Virus record (IMG/VR): IMGVR_UViG_3300036845_000531
Location: 1 to 20,214 of that record
From: a virus
Reading direction: 5' to 3' (one strand)
Length of the DNA stretch: 20,214 nucleotides
Below, piece after piece: positions 13,030-19,593 of this stretch; position 1 is the stretch's first letter; every line of letters starts with the position of its first letter. The translations under genes and the position numbers were made by a program. The notes beneath the pieces were generated by a model. The model had not been told where the DNA came from. It made no database searches and saw nothing but the letters and a program-made list of their open reading frames with translations.

Positions 13030-14025
13030 ATGAGCGCAGTGGTGGAAACCAAGGACGCGAACAGCAGGCTGGGCACGGTCAGGAAGCTGCTGGCCAAGGC
13101 CGACGACCTGGCCAGGGCGGGAGACCAGCACAGCCTGAACGAGGCCGAGGCGCTGAACGAGCGGGCGGCTGAGCTGATCGCGAGCTACGGAATCGACAAG
13201 GCGATGCTGGCAGCGGACGGCAGCTTCGGAGACGAGATCGTCGACGAGGTGATCATCGTCGGCAAGCCGTTCGCCAAGGAGTTCACCGACCTGCTGTGGT
13301 ACGTGGCCTCGAACATGCGGGCCAAGGGGCGGCTGATCAAGCGGTGGAATAAGGAGCTGCACGGCGGCCGGACCAAGGGCGGGTACGAGTACGGGCTGCG
13401 GCTGTTCGCGTACGAGAGCGACATGGAGCGGATCAAGCTGGTGTACGGCAGCGTCAAGAACCAGGCGCTCGCGGGCATGAGCAAGATCGTGGACCGCAGC
13501 AGCACGTACGGGCAGACTCAGAAGGCGGACCGGCAGAGCTACCTGGACGGGTTCGGCACGGCAGTGTACTCAAGGCTGCAAAGGGCCGAGAGGGAGGCCC
13601 AGCGGATCAAGCAGGCCGAACTGGACGAGGCCAGGGACGTGGCGATGATCGAGGGCCGGAGCACGGCAACCGGGTTCAGCACCGAGCTGGTGCTGTCGGA
13701 CCGGGGGCTGGCGGTCAAGGTCGCGATGGACGCGGCGTACGGGATCACCCAGGCCCAGCGGGCAAAGTGGGCCGAGGACGACAAAAAGGCCAGCGAGGCG
13801 TGGGAGGCCGGAGCAGCGGACCGCGAGAGGGAGCGCGCCGAGTGCAAGCGCTGCAGCAAGGGCAGGCCGTGCAGCCAGCACGGCACCGCGATGGGGCGGA
13901 GCCGCGACTACCAGCGCGTGGGAAGCAAGTGGAGCGCCGGTTACACGGACGGCAGCAAGGCCGACCTGAGCGGCAGCAGCGGACGGCAGCGGATCAGCGG
14001 AACGCGGGCCACAATCGAGCAGTAG
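13030..14025 (+). CDS. DUF2786-like protein
   Basis: The gene encodes 331 residues. The N-terminal 50 or so residues (LGTVRKLLAKADDLARAG, then LNEAEALNERAAELIASYGI) match the DUF2786 pattern: a helix with a (K/R)xxLLxxA core and a helix with EAxx...AxxLxxxYGI. The central region is helical and basic. The C-terminus has a Cys/His group (CKRCSKGRPCSQHG) and a Ser/Gly/Arg-rich tail that may bind nucleic acid. The biochemical role of DUF2786 is unknown; it is common in actinobacterial phages and plasmids. The ATG at 13030 is preceded by GAGAGGA. It is a single-gene unit with its own promoter element and terminator. Confidence 0.78.
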   Translation: MSAVVETKDANSRLGTVRKLLAKADDLARAGDQHSLNEAEALNERAAELIASYGIDKAMLAADGSFGDEIVDEVIIVGKPFAKEFTDLLWYVASNMRAKGRLIKRWNKELHGGRTKGGYEYGLRLFAYESDMERIKLVYGSVKNQALAGMSKIVDRSSTYGQTQKADRQSYLDGFGTAVYSRLQRAEREAQRIKQAELDEARDVAMIEGRSTATGFSTELVLSDRGLAVKVAMDAAYGITQAQRAKWAEDDKKASEAWEAGAADRERERAECKRCSKGRPCSQHGTAMGRSRDYQRVGSKWSAGYTDGSKADLSGSSGRQRISGTRATIEQ

Positions 14026-14043
14026 CGGTAGCGGTAAGGTAAA

Positions 14044-14074
14044 GGCCCCGCCCCCCACGTCGGGTGGCGGGGCC
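14044..14074 (+). terminator. Terminator after the DUF2786-like gene
   Basis: A 9-bp GC stem (14044-14052 GGCCCCGCC with 14066-14074), extended by CCC/GGG across a bulged T, begins 19 bases after the stop codon. A further promoter-like element follows at 14091. Confidence 0.7.
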
Positions 14075-14090
14075 GCGCCGTGTCCGAGGG

Positions 14091-14120
14091 TTGACAAGCG
14101 GACAAGGACGTGGTTGGGTG
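14091..14120 (+). promoter_or_regulatory. Promoter-like element upstream of the 178-aa gene
   Basis: TTGACA (14091-14096) is followed by AGCG-GACAA, identical in spacing to the other elements. The -10 position reads TTGGGT/TGGGTG, a poor match, so this copy may be weak, activator-dependent, or mainly an operator site. Confidence 0.45.
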
Positions 14121-14168
14121 GAGGCAATCGGGCCTGGATGCCCGGAACCAACGCAAGGAGAGCACGCA

Positions 14169-14705
14169 ATGTCGCAGGCAGACAAGCTGAACCCCGACCA
14201 CATCCCCTACACGCCGGACCCGGACGCCCACGAGGCGGGCATGCCGAGGCGCGGCCAGCGGGTGAAGGTGAACGGGTCGCACGCGGGCATGGAAGCGCGG
14301 GGCCTGGAGGATGGCCACGAGGGGATCGTGGTCGGCCACGCCAGGGGACGGAGGGCGCATCGCCACTTCGTCAAGAACGTGGTCGCCGCCAGCAAGGCCG
14401 GGCGGCCGGTCAGCGGGGACGACTACGAGCCGCTGATCGACAACGAAGGTCCGCTGGTGCAGTGGGACGGCAAGGAGAACGAGGACCCCGACTGGTTCCC
14501 CGGCCAGGCCGAGGGGATCATCGCGGTAACCAAGCCGTTCGACATCGAGGCCGTGGCCGAGATCGTCAGGCAGGCGCTGGCGGAGCACGCCGGGGCCGAG
14601 GTCGGGATGTTTGAGCCGGTCGGGGACAAGGAGTGGCTGATCGGCGCGAAGACGGCCAACGGGGTGCCGCTGAGCGTCGTCGTCGGGGTCACGCCCGACA
14701 AGTAG
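14169..14705 (+). CDS. Hypothetical protein (178 aa)
   Basis: The gene encodes 178 residues beginning MSQADKLNPDHIPYTPDPDA. The middle (RRGQRVKVNGSHAGMEARGL, then EGIVVGHARGRRAHRHFV) has the look of a small beta-barrel such as SH3/KOW. The C-terminus (GMFEPVGDKEWLIGAKTANG) is alpha/beta. No family is recognised. The ATG at 14169 is preceded by AAGGAGA. The gene forms a single-gene unit between a promoter-like element and a strong terminator, which suggests independent control and perhaps a regulatory or early function. Confidence 0.65.
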   Translation: MSQADKLNPDHIPYTPDPDAHEAGMPRRGQRVKVNGSHAGMEARGLEDGHEGIVVGHARGRRAHRHFVKNVVAASKAGRPVSGDDYEPLIDNEGPLVQWDGKENEDPDWFPGQAEGIIAVTKPFDIEAVAEIVRQALAEHAGAEVGMFEPVGDKEWLIGAKTANGVPLSVVVGVTPDK

Positions 14706-14721
14706 CACCGCAACCCCAGGA

Positions 14722-14751
14722 GAGGCCCGCCGTGACATTGCGGCGGGCCTC
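14722..14751 (+). terminator. Terminator after the 178-aa gene
   Basis: An 11-bp perfect stem (14722-14732 GAGGCCCGCCG with 14741-14751) with an eight-base loop is followed by TTGCTATGTT, a partial T-run. It ends the rightward block ahead of the convergent prim-pol gene. Confidence 0.8.
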
Positions 14752-14840
14752 TTGCTATGTTAGGGCAGGGGCGGCGTCCCGTGGCTCACGGAGGCCGGGG
14801 AGAGGCGTGACGGGCGTATTTGTTCCCACGAAACAACGGA

Positions 14841-14996
14841 GTGTAGGTGTGTAGGCCGTGTAGGTGCGGTGACCGGCGTCTCGGTGTCTGAGCGGTGTAG
14901 GAGTGTAGGTGGTGTAGGTGTGCTCCACTCTACCCCTCGTAGAGAGGAGAGGGAGGGATACGGGTGGAGCACCTACACCGCATACACCACCTACAC
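14841..14996. repeat. GTGTAGGTG repeat cluster with inverted arms (origin or protein-binding candidate)
   Basis: On the plus strand GTGTAGGTG occurs at 14841, 14858, 14903 and 14912, with variants GTGTAGGCC at 14849 and GTGTAGGAG at 14895. The reverse complement CACCTACAC occurs at 14970 and 14988, with a CATACAC variant between. The arms 14895-14927 and 14965-14996 are imperfect inverted repeats sharing GCTCCA at their inner ends. They surround a 6-bp hairpin (CTCTAC, 14928-14944) and a purine-rich stretch. The last copy covers the prim-pol stop codon. Between the terminator at 14751 and 14840 I see no gene. Confidence 0.7.
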
Positions 14997-17240
14997 CGTG
15001 CGGGAAAACGCCCAGACCACGCCAGTCTTACGGCGGTCCTTGTCGGCCCGGACGCCCGACTTACGCAGGATGCCCCGGATGCGCTCGATCCGGCGGCCGA
15101 CCATGGCCGGGCTTTTCGGCCAGTCGGTGTCGCCCCGGTCGCGCAGGCCGTGGTAAGTGGCGAACAGGGCAGCGGCGGACCCGGACCAGTTCTGCTCGGA
15201 CAGGGCCACCACGTGCATCGTGAAGGGGTCCGTCTCAGCCGAGGACTGAATGCCGTCTGCGATCTTCTGCCGGTAGCCAGCGAGGGTGGAGGTGCCACGG
15301 CACTGGTCCATCGCCTGGCAGATCTGGGCAAAGTCGGTCAGGCGCTCCTGTCCCTCCCACGTGGCGCGGACCGAGGGCAGCTCGGCCAGCACGGCGGAGG
15401 CAAGGTCGAGGAAGGCACCTAGTGCCCGTGGCTGGTCCGCCCTCCAGGCCGCGTCCAGGGCAGACTCGGACCGGAACGCGGTGATGGGGCTAGGCTCAAA
15501 GACCACGGACCGGTCCACCAGGTCGCCGTTCTCGACTAGCGACTTGATCGAGGTGACGATAAAGGAGCGGCGTACGGAGACAACAGAGAGGTCCTGGTTG
15601 GCGTACATCCGGCGCTTGACGTCGCTGGTACCGGTAACTGCGGTGCAGATGGCATCGGAAAGCCACTCGGGCAGCGTGGAGAGGTTGTCGAGGACGACCA
15701 CGGACTGACCGGCCACAATGACCTCCCAGTCCTCGTCGCGGCCCGGCTTGCGCTTCAGCTCGGCTATCGAGGGATCCACTAGGGACCGCAGGCGGCGTGC
15801 CATCGTGGACTTGGCCGTGCCCTCCTCGCCGTGGAGGTAGATTACGGGGTGGGAGATGCCGGGCCAGAGCCAGGAAAGGACGCACGCGACCAGGAGCGAC
15901 CGGTCAGCGGCGGGGAGGTTCAGGGCCGGATAGAGAGTGTCCTTCAGCTTGTAGCCCCGGACCGGCTCAGGCAGCGGACTGGTCAGGGGAGTCCGGCGGA
16001 ACGCGATAGGAGAAACGTCGGTAAGGGTCCAGTGGCCGGGCTGGATGTCGATTACTCGGCCAGTCTCGTCGCCCAGGTCGAGGATCAGGCCGTCGCGGTA
16101 GCTGGCCGTTCTCATGGGGATCTCGACGGGGACCTTGGCTGACGCCTTGCCTTCCATCGAGGTTACCATCTCCGCCAGGTCAGTATTGGAGGGATACTGG
16201 CCGAACTCTTGCTCGTACTGGGCAGCCAGCCGGACCCGCATCGATCCGACTCCGCCTTTGAGAGCATGCAGCACCCGGGGTCCGAACCTGGGCAGGCCGA
16301 ACACCTCGTTCTCCGACGATCGTACCAGCTCGTAATCGCGGTCAGCTATGCGGGCGAGCTTCTGTTTCTGAGTCTCCTTGCCCTCGGGTGGCTCGGCCTC
16401 GAACACGTGCGGCTCGTCTACCACGCGGACCATTGCCAGCTCGGCCCTGGCCCGGGTCAGGCACCGGCTGAACTCCTCGGCCCACCAGCCGGACTGCTGG
16501 CGCTTAGGTTCGTTACGACGCCTGGTAGTAATGCTGTCCTGCTCGGCCAGGGTCCGGATCTGGCCGTCCGTCAGGCCGGTCCGCATGGCCTGCTTGATCA
16601 AGGCAAAAGTGTGGTCGCTAGGGTCGGCCAGCGGGGGAACCATGACACGTAGCGTGGGGGGCAGGTCCTCATAGGCCGGGAGGTCGCCCTCCACGTTCGT
16701 GACGGGCGCGTGATGAGGCTCCATCAGCCACGCCGGGGCGACGGCCAGGGGGTACCAGGACGACACTTCATAAGACCCCTCCGGGCTGGTGCTAGGCGGC
16801 AGTATCACGTAGTCCAGGCTGGTACCTCCGCGTATGTCAATAGTGCGGTTCTTTCCCAGCTTTCCGGACCGCCGGTCGCCCCGGTACAGGAGGTGCCGTC
16901 CCCTGATCCCGCCACGCCCCGGGGTGACATGGGTGCGGGTGGGGGGCAGGTCCAGGCCCGCCACGTCCTCGGCGTGTCCCGGCTTGTACGCGTCGAAGTC
17001 CAGGACCACCAGCCCGTCGGCCCGGCCGCCGATCATCGCGTCCGGGTAAAGGACCCACCAGGCCCAGATTACGCCGGGGTCGGTCGAGGCCCCGGCCTTG
17101 CCTTCGTCGATTAGCGGTCCCTTGTCCGGTCCGCAGGGCAGGACCGGTATTCCGTGATTCTGACTCCACACCATTGCCCAGGCGTACATCCGGCTCGTCA
17201 GCTCGACGCGCTCGGCCAGGGCAGCAGACAGCTTACACAA
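14991..17240 (-). CDS. Prim-pol (primase-polymerase) / P-loop ATPase replication protein
   Basis: The gene encodes 749 residues. The N-terminal third is a bifunctional primase-polymerase domain: MYAWAMVWSQNHGIPVLPC, the metal-binding Asp81-Phe-Asp83 in VVLDFDAY, and the GRHLLYRGD His motif. The C-terminal half holds a RecA/AAA-like helicase-type ATPase with Walker A GEEGTAKST (471-479, Lys477), Walker B VVVLDNLS (Asp518) and a later RRSFIVTS sensor-like strand. Such fusions prime and unwind phage or plasmid DNA at initiation. The frame begins at TTG (17238-17240) with GGGAGAGGG eight bases upstream. An ATG at residue 18 is the alternative, and both keep the whole domain. GTGTAGGTG repeats lie at its 3' end. 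No PurZ-type link is visible. Confidence 0.9.
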   Translation of the reverse strand: MCKLSAALAERVELTSRMYAWAMVWSQNHGIPVLPCGPDKGPLIDEGKAGASTDPGVIWAWWVLYPDAMIGGRADGLVVLDFDAYKPGHAEDVAGLDLPPTRTHVTPGRGGIRGRHLLYRGDRRSGKLGKNRTIDIRGGTSLDYVILPPSTSPEGSYEVSSWYPLAVAPAWLMEPHHAPVTNVEGDLPAYEDLPPTLRVMVPPLADPSDHTFALIKQAMRTGLTDGQIRTLAEQDSITTRRRNEPKRQQSGWWAEEFSRCLTRARAELAMVRVVDEPHVFEAEPPEGKETQKQKLARIADRDYELVRSSENEVFGLPRFGPRVLHALKGGVGSMRVRLAAQYEQEFGQYPSNTDLAEMVTSMEGKASAKVPVEIPMRTASYRDGLILDLGDETGRVIDIQPGHWTLTDVSPIAFRRTPLTSPLPEPVRGYKLKDTLYPALNLPAADRSLLVACVLSWLWPGISHPVIYLHGEEGTAKSTMARRLRSLVDPSIAELKRKPGRDEDWEVIVAGQSVVVLDNLSTLPEWLSDAICTAVTGTSDVKRRMYANQDLSVVSVRRSFIVTSIKSLVENGDLVDRSVVFEPSPITAFRSESALDAAWRADQPRALGAFLDLASAVLAELPSVRATWEGQERLTDFAQICQAMDQCRGTSTLAGYRQKIADGIQSSAETDPFTMHVVALSEQNWSGSAAALFATYHGLRDRGDTDWPKSPAMVGRRIERIRGILRKSGVRADKDRRKTGVVWAFSRTV

Positions 17241-17275
17241 CTCAAAGACCCTCTCCCATGGGTTTCAATACAGAT

Positions 17276-17313
17276 CAGGCCCCGGTCCACCACGAGGGAT
17301 GGTCCGGGGCCTG
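17276..17313 (-). terminator. Terminator after the SSB-like gene
   Basis: The stem CAGGCCCCGG (17276-17285 with 17304-17313) is followed by one T-T mismatch and CCA/TGG, around a 10-base loop. It lies about 20 bases after the SSB stop. The prim-pol gene starts some 35 bases farther, so read-through may supply its transcript. I see no separate prim-pol promoter. Confidence 0.72.
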
Positions 17314-17334
17314 TGCCTGCCCGGGTCCTACCTG

Positions 17335-17835
17335 CTAGAAGTCGTCGTCGTCCCCGGCCGCGTCGTCCTTGGCGTCCTTGTCCTTGGCGTCGTCGTCCCA
17401 CGCGTCGTCGTCGCCAGCCTTGGCGGCCTCGACCGACATCAGGGTCGTGATGTCGTTCGAGAGCTGGCCCTTCCGCGCTCCGGCCTGAATCTCGCGCTGG
17501 CCGACCAGCCCGACGACCTCCTTGCCCAGGAGGGTGTCGGTGTCCACGTTGGGCTTGGCCTCGAACGCCTCGAAGACCATCTTGGCGAACCAGAGCTGGT
17601 CCTCGGAGAAGCCGGTGCTGGTCCGGATGCCCTTGCCCTTGAACTTGTCGCCGGTCGTCTGGCCGCTGACTACGGAGAAGTGCCACCACCAGTAGGCGTT
17701 GCCGTTCTTGTCCGGCTTGGCGGCCACCTCCACCTTGTCCAGCTTGAGGGTGTACTGGTCTTCCTCCAGCAGGGTGAACGCGCTGCCCTCGGCCTTGTGG
17801 ACGGCCTTGGCGGTGTTGGTGTCTAGCTTCGGCAC
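17335..17835 (-). CDS. SSB-like single-stranded DNA-binding protein with acidic tail
   Basis: The gene encodes 166 residues. The N-terminal domain reads as an OB-fold typical of phage SSB/DUF669-like proteins (LLEEDQYTLKLDKVEVAAKP; AYWWWHFSVVSGQ with exposed aromatics; LLGKEVVGLVGQREI). The C-terminus is a long Asp-rich tail ending in DDDDF, like the DDxxF tip through which SSB recruits partner proteins. It should coat ssDNA during replication and Sak4-type annealing. The start is a GTG at 17833-17835 with AAGGAGG upstream. A promoter-like element lies at 17878-17907 and a hairpin follows. Assignment to SSB rests on pattern and context rather than a precise family match. Confidence 0.75.
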   Translation of the reverse strand: MPKLDTNTAKAVHKAEGSAFTLLEEDQYTLKLDKVEVAAKPDKNGNAYWWWHFSVVSGQTTGDKFKGKGIRTSTGFSEDQLWFAKMVFEAFEAKPNVDTDTLLGKEVVGLVGQREIQAGARKGQLSNDITTLMSVEAAKAGDDDAWDDDAKDKDAKDDAAGDDDDF

Positions 17836-17877
17836 TGGGTGCCTCCTTCTGATTGCGTGTCTGTGATCACCCGGCCG

Positions 17878-17907
17878 AGACTACCGGCTAGGTTGTCTCC
17901 CTGTCAA
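17878..17907 (-). promoter_or_regulatory. Promoter-like element upstream of the SSB-like gene
   Basis: On the minus strand TTGACA (17902-17907), GGGA-GACAA, and TAGTCT (17878-17883) after an 18-base spacer match the shared element. It overlaps the last codons of the upstream 69-aa gene and would give a leader of about 36 bases. Confidence 0.72.
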
Positions 17908-18097
17908 GTAGCACGCTCAGCATTGCGAGCTGGTACCGGATCAGCGCCTGGAGCAGCGGAGCCACCGACCTCAGCGCCAGTCCGGCTTCCTCCGGGCTGA
18001 CCTCCGGTGCGCCGCGCTGGCGCATGCCGATTACTACTTCATCGACCTGAGTAGACAGGCGACGGGACCGGGTGGCGATCTGGTCGTGCAGGTTCAC
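17888..18097 (-). CDS. Small helical protein (69 aa)
   Basis: The gene encodes 69 residues from a GTG (18095-18097) that overlaps the upstream stop as GTGA. An ATG nine codons earlier is in frame but lies inside the neighbouring gene and is less likely. The protein is predicted helical: VNLHDQIATRSRRLSTQVDE, a Pro/Glu turn (GAPEVSPEEAG), and an amphipathic end (LLQALIRYQLAMLSVLLD). No family is recognised. It lies between Sak4 and SSB genes, suggesting a recombination-linked role, without proof. Confidence 0.58.
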   Translation of the reverse strand: MNLHDQIATRSRRLSTQVDEVVIGMRQRGAPEVSPEEAGLALRSVAPLLQALIRYQLAMLSVLLDRETT

Positions 18098-18258
18098 TTC
18101 TTCTTTTCCTCTCCGCAATCGCACAGGTGCTTACCGGTCGCGTGGTTGGGCTGGAGGATGCACGCGTGCCGGTGGCGGTCCTCACCGACCCAGGTCTTGT
18201 TGCAGGTCTTACGCCAGATGGCGGGCTGGTGCCTGCCTGAGTTGTGGGCGTTAGTCAT
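18094..18258 (-). CDS. Small Cys/His-rich protein (54 aa)
   Basis: The gene encodes 54 residues. Cys19, then HRHAC (with Cys33), HATGKHLCDC (with His44, Cys46 and Cys48) and a Lys-rich end (EEKKK) suggest one structural zinc site. Similar small proteins with a CxLxxxHxGxHxC pattern are frequent in actinobacterial phages. The ATG (18256-18258) overlaps the stop of the 32-aa membrane gene (ATGA), and its TGA overlaps the next start (GTGA). That makes three small genes in one translational chain after sak4. Confidence 0.58.
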   Translation of the reverse strand: MTNAHNSGRHQPAIWRKTCNKTWVGEDRHRHACILQPNHATGKHLCDCGEEKKK

Positions 18259-18353
18259 CCGAGTCTACCTCGGACGATCCCCCCCACTACCATGCCGAAC
18301 AGGAACACGACTACCACCGAGTCCGGAAAGTGGAATCCCAGGATCGTGATCAT
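18255..18353 (-). CDS. Membrane microprotein (32 aa)
   Basis: The gene encodes 32 residues beginning MITILGFHFPDSVVVVFLFG, with one hydrophobic span (VVVVFLFGMVVGGIV) and a basic end (RGRLG). The ATG lies three bases after the sak4 stop and the TGA overlaps the next ATG. The coupling at the 3' junction and the clean hydrophobic segment support a real gene, although the size makes this uncertain. Function is unknown. Confidence 0.45.
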   Translation of the reverse strand: MITILGFHFPDSVVVVFLFGMVVGGIVRGRLG

Positions 18354-18356
18354 GGG

Positions 18357-19190
18357 TCAGTCCTCCAGCTCCTTGTCTTCGTCCTCCTTGCGAGTGCGGA
18401 GGAGGGCCTTATACGCGAGCTGGGTCGGATCGGTGTCCTTGTCCAGGTCGCCCTGCACGTACGCGAGGACGCGATCGAACGTCGGGTAGGCGAGGCGGGA
18501 CGGCAGCATGCCGTACTGGTCCTTGGCGACGTGGGTGGCGTCCGGCCGGGGGTAGCCGACAACCAGGGGATCGCCCGCCATGTCGCCCTCGACCTGCAGC
18601 CGGATCACTATCCCGGCGTAGCCGATCATGTCGCCCCGGATCGCCGGGCTGAGGTCGGGGGTGAACTGTCCGGCCTCGAACCGCATCTGGCAGGCAATAG
18701 CCACGTGGCAAGGCAGGTCGTGCAGCGCCCTGGTCATCCGGCGGATCTCCTGGGAAGCGCCCTTGTACTGGTCGCGAACGTCGCCGGAGATGTAGCGGTC
18801 GAGCGGGTCGATAGCCACATGGTCGCGCTTGGCGGCTATCCGGGCCTTCCGCCAGTCCTGGTCCACATAGACCTCGATCCGGCGGGCCAGCAGCTCGGTC
18901 CCGGTGTCCAGGCAGACACCGGCCAGCGCTCCGGGGTCCGCCGCGAGCAGCTCGCGCCACTCGGTGATCGACTTCTCGAGGGTTATCGGCTCGAAGTTGT
19001 CGACCGGCTCGATCCGGCTGATGTCGAGGCCCAGGGCGGTGAGCCGCCGGGGCCGGATGCCCTTGTCCGTGCGGATCCACTTGATCACGCCCAGCTTGGA
19101 CATGTAGGCCATTGAGGTCGTCTTGCCCGCGCCGTAGTCGCCATAAAACAGTATCTTGAGGAACTCAGCCTCATCTGCCAGTGTGCTCAT
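18357..19190 (-). CDS. Sak4-like RecA-fold ATPase (single-strand annealing recombinase)
   Basis: The gene encodes 277 residues of the phage AAA_24/Sak4 type: Walker A GDYGAGKTT (17-25), Walker B GVCLDTGTEL (Asp95), and later IACQMRFE and a C-terminal charged tail (KEDEDKELED). Sak4 proteins are shortened RecA relatives that anneal ssDNA, often together with an SSB. An SSB-like gene lies about 500 bases downstream and a Cas4/RecB-like nuclease upstream, completing a recombination module. The ATG (19188-19190) has no ribosome site, and the -10 box of its promoter element ends only seven bases away, so the mRNA may be leaderless. A plain AAA ATPase of unknown role is the alternative. Confidence 0.82.
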   Translation of the reverse strand: MSTLADEAEFLKILFYGDYGAGKTTSMAYMSKLGVIKWIRTDKGIRPRRLTALGLDISRIEPVDNFEPITLEKSITEWRELLAADPGALAGVCLDTGTELLARRIEVYVDQDWRKARIAAKRDHVAIDPLDRYISGDVRDQYKGASQEIRRMTRALHDLPCHVAIACQMRFEAGQFTPDLSPAIRGDMIGYAGIVIRLQVEGDMAGDPLVVGYPRPDATHVAKDQYGMLPSRLAYPTFDRVLAYVQGDLDKDTDPTQLAYKALLRTRKEDEDKELED

Positions 19191-19196
19191 ACGGCC

Positions 19197-19227
19197 AGCC
19201 TACCACGCGTTGTTGACCGATTGTCAA
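19197..19227 (-). promoter_or_regulatory. Promoter-like element at sak4, with GTTGAC/GTCAAC inverted repeat
   Basis: On the minus strand TTGACA (19222-19227) is followed by ATCG-GTCAA and TAGGCT (19197-19202) after 19 bases. The -35 lies inside the inverted repeat GTTGAC-N5-GTCAAC, an operator-like half-site pair. The predicted start point coincides with the sak4 ATG. Confidence 0.6.
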
Positions 19228-19280
19228 CGCATTGACGGCCGAGGGGTCCCCCGGTCCCGTGCACCAGGAGACCCCTCTGC

Positions 19281-19376
19281 TACTGCTGCTAGGCTAGAAT
19301 CGCAGCGCCGGGTATCGGGCATCGGGTTCTCACCGGCAGTGGCCAGCCTGTCCAGAGGACAGCGACTACAGCAGTA
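19281..19376. other. Unexplained structured segment (three nested stems)
   Basis: TACTGCTG-C-TAG (19281-19292) pairs with CTACAGCAGTA (19366-19376). Inside lie GCCGG/CCGGC (19307-19311 with 19333-19337) and a CTGTCC-AGA-GGACAG hairpin (19348-19362), giving a three-way-junction layout. A TAGAAT on the plus strand at 19295-19300 could be a -10 box, but no -35 is seen. The segment lacks D-loop and T-loop signatures of a tRNA. From 19228 to 19280 I see nothing beyond a weak GAGGGGTC/GACCCCTC inverted repeat. Confidence 0.4.
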
Positions 19377-19384
19377 ACCTTAGG

Positions 19385-19433
19385 GAGGCCCCGCACTAGG
19401 CCGGGTCGCCGGACGGACCTAGTGCGGGGCCTC
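19385..19433 (-). terminator. Strong hairpin terminator, possibly bidirectional
   Basis: A 16-bp perfect stem (19385-19400 with 19418-19433; half-site GAGGCCCCGCACTAGG) has a 17-base loop. It follows the promoter at 19564-19593 by about 130 bases with no clear gene between, and separates that transcript from the sak4 unit. Confidence 0.82.
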
Positions 19434-19557
19434 AGCGCCGAGAGGATCAGCAACCATTGGGCCTCGGGGGGTTGGTGCGATCACAGCAGTCCGGAGAGTG
19501 GACCGCCGCTCGTACTCTACGGCGAACTCGGTGCCAGTACACCCTGTCCTGGCACCA
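19385..19557 (-). ncRNA. Candidate small RNA between promoter and terminator
   Basis: A near-consensus promoter (19564-19593, minus) and a 16-bp terminator bracket about 170 bases without a convincing gene. The predicted RNA would begin with an 8-bp hairpin (19530-19537 with 19549-19556, GGTGCCAG) and end at the terminator. A short GTG frame (31 codons, containing HSPDCCDRTNPPRPNGC) and a 48-codon ATG frame lie inside, but neither has a ribosome site, and the latter's ATG overlaps the -10 box. It could also be a regulatory leader for sak4 if antitermination occurs. Confidence 0.45.
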
Positions 19558-19563
19558 GTGCCC

Positions 19564-19593
19564 ATCGTAGTTGACGGCTTGTCTGGGTGTCAA
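19564..19593 (-). promoter_or_regulatory. Promoter for the candidate small RNA
   Basis: On the minus strand TTGACA (19588-19593), CCCA-GACAA and TACGAT (19564-19569) after 18 bases form a copy with the same -10 as the helicase promoter. GTTGAC and GTCAAC form an inverted repeat across the spacer. The -35 directly abuts the stop codon of the nuclease gene. Confidence 0.72.

Noticed and set aside
14841-14996. CRISPR array
   Set aside because: The repeats are only nine bases, irregularly spaced and in both orientations, which fits binding sites and not spacer-repeat units.
19281-19376. tRNA gene
   Set aside because: The stems resemble a cloverleaf in outline, but there is no GG-containing D-loop, no TTCRA T-loop, no plausible anticodon stem and no fitting acceptor length on either strand.
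19418-19563. 48-codon protein from the ATG inside the -10 box of the 19564-19593 promoter
   Set aside because: The ATG would lie at or before the predicted transcription start and has no ribosome site, and the frame ends inside the terminator stem.
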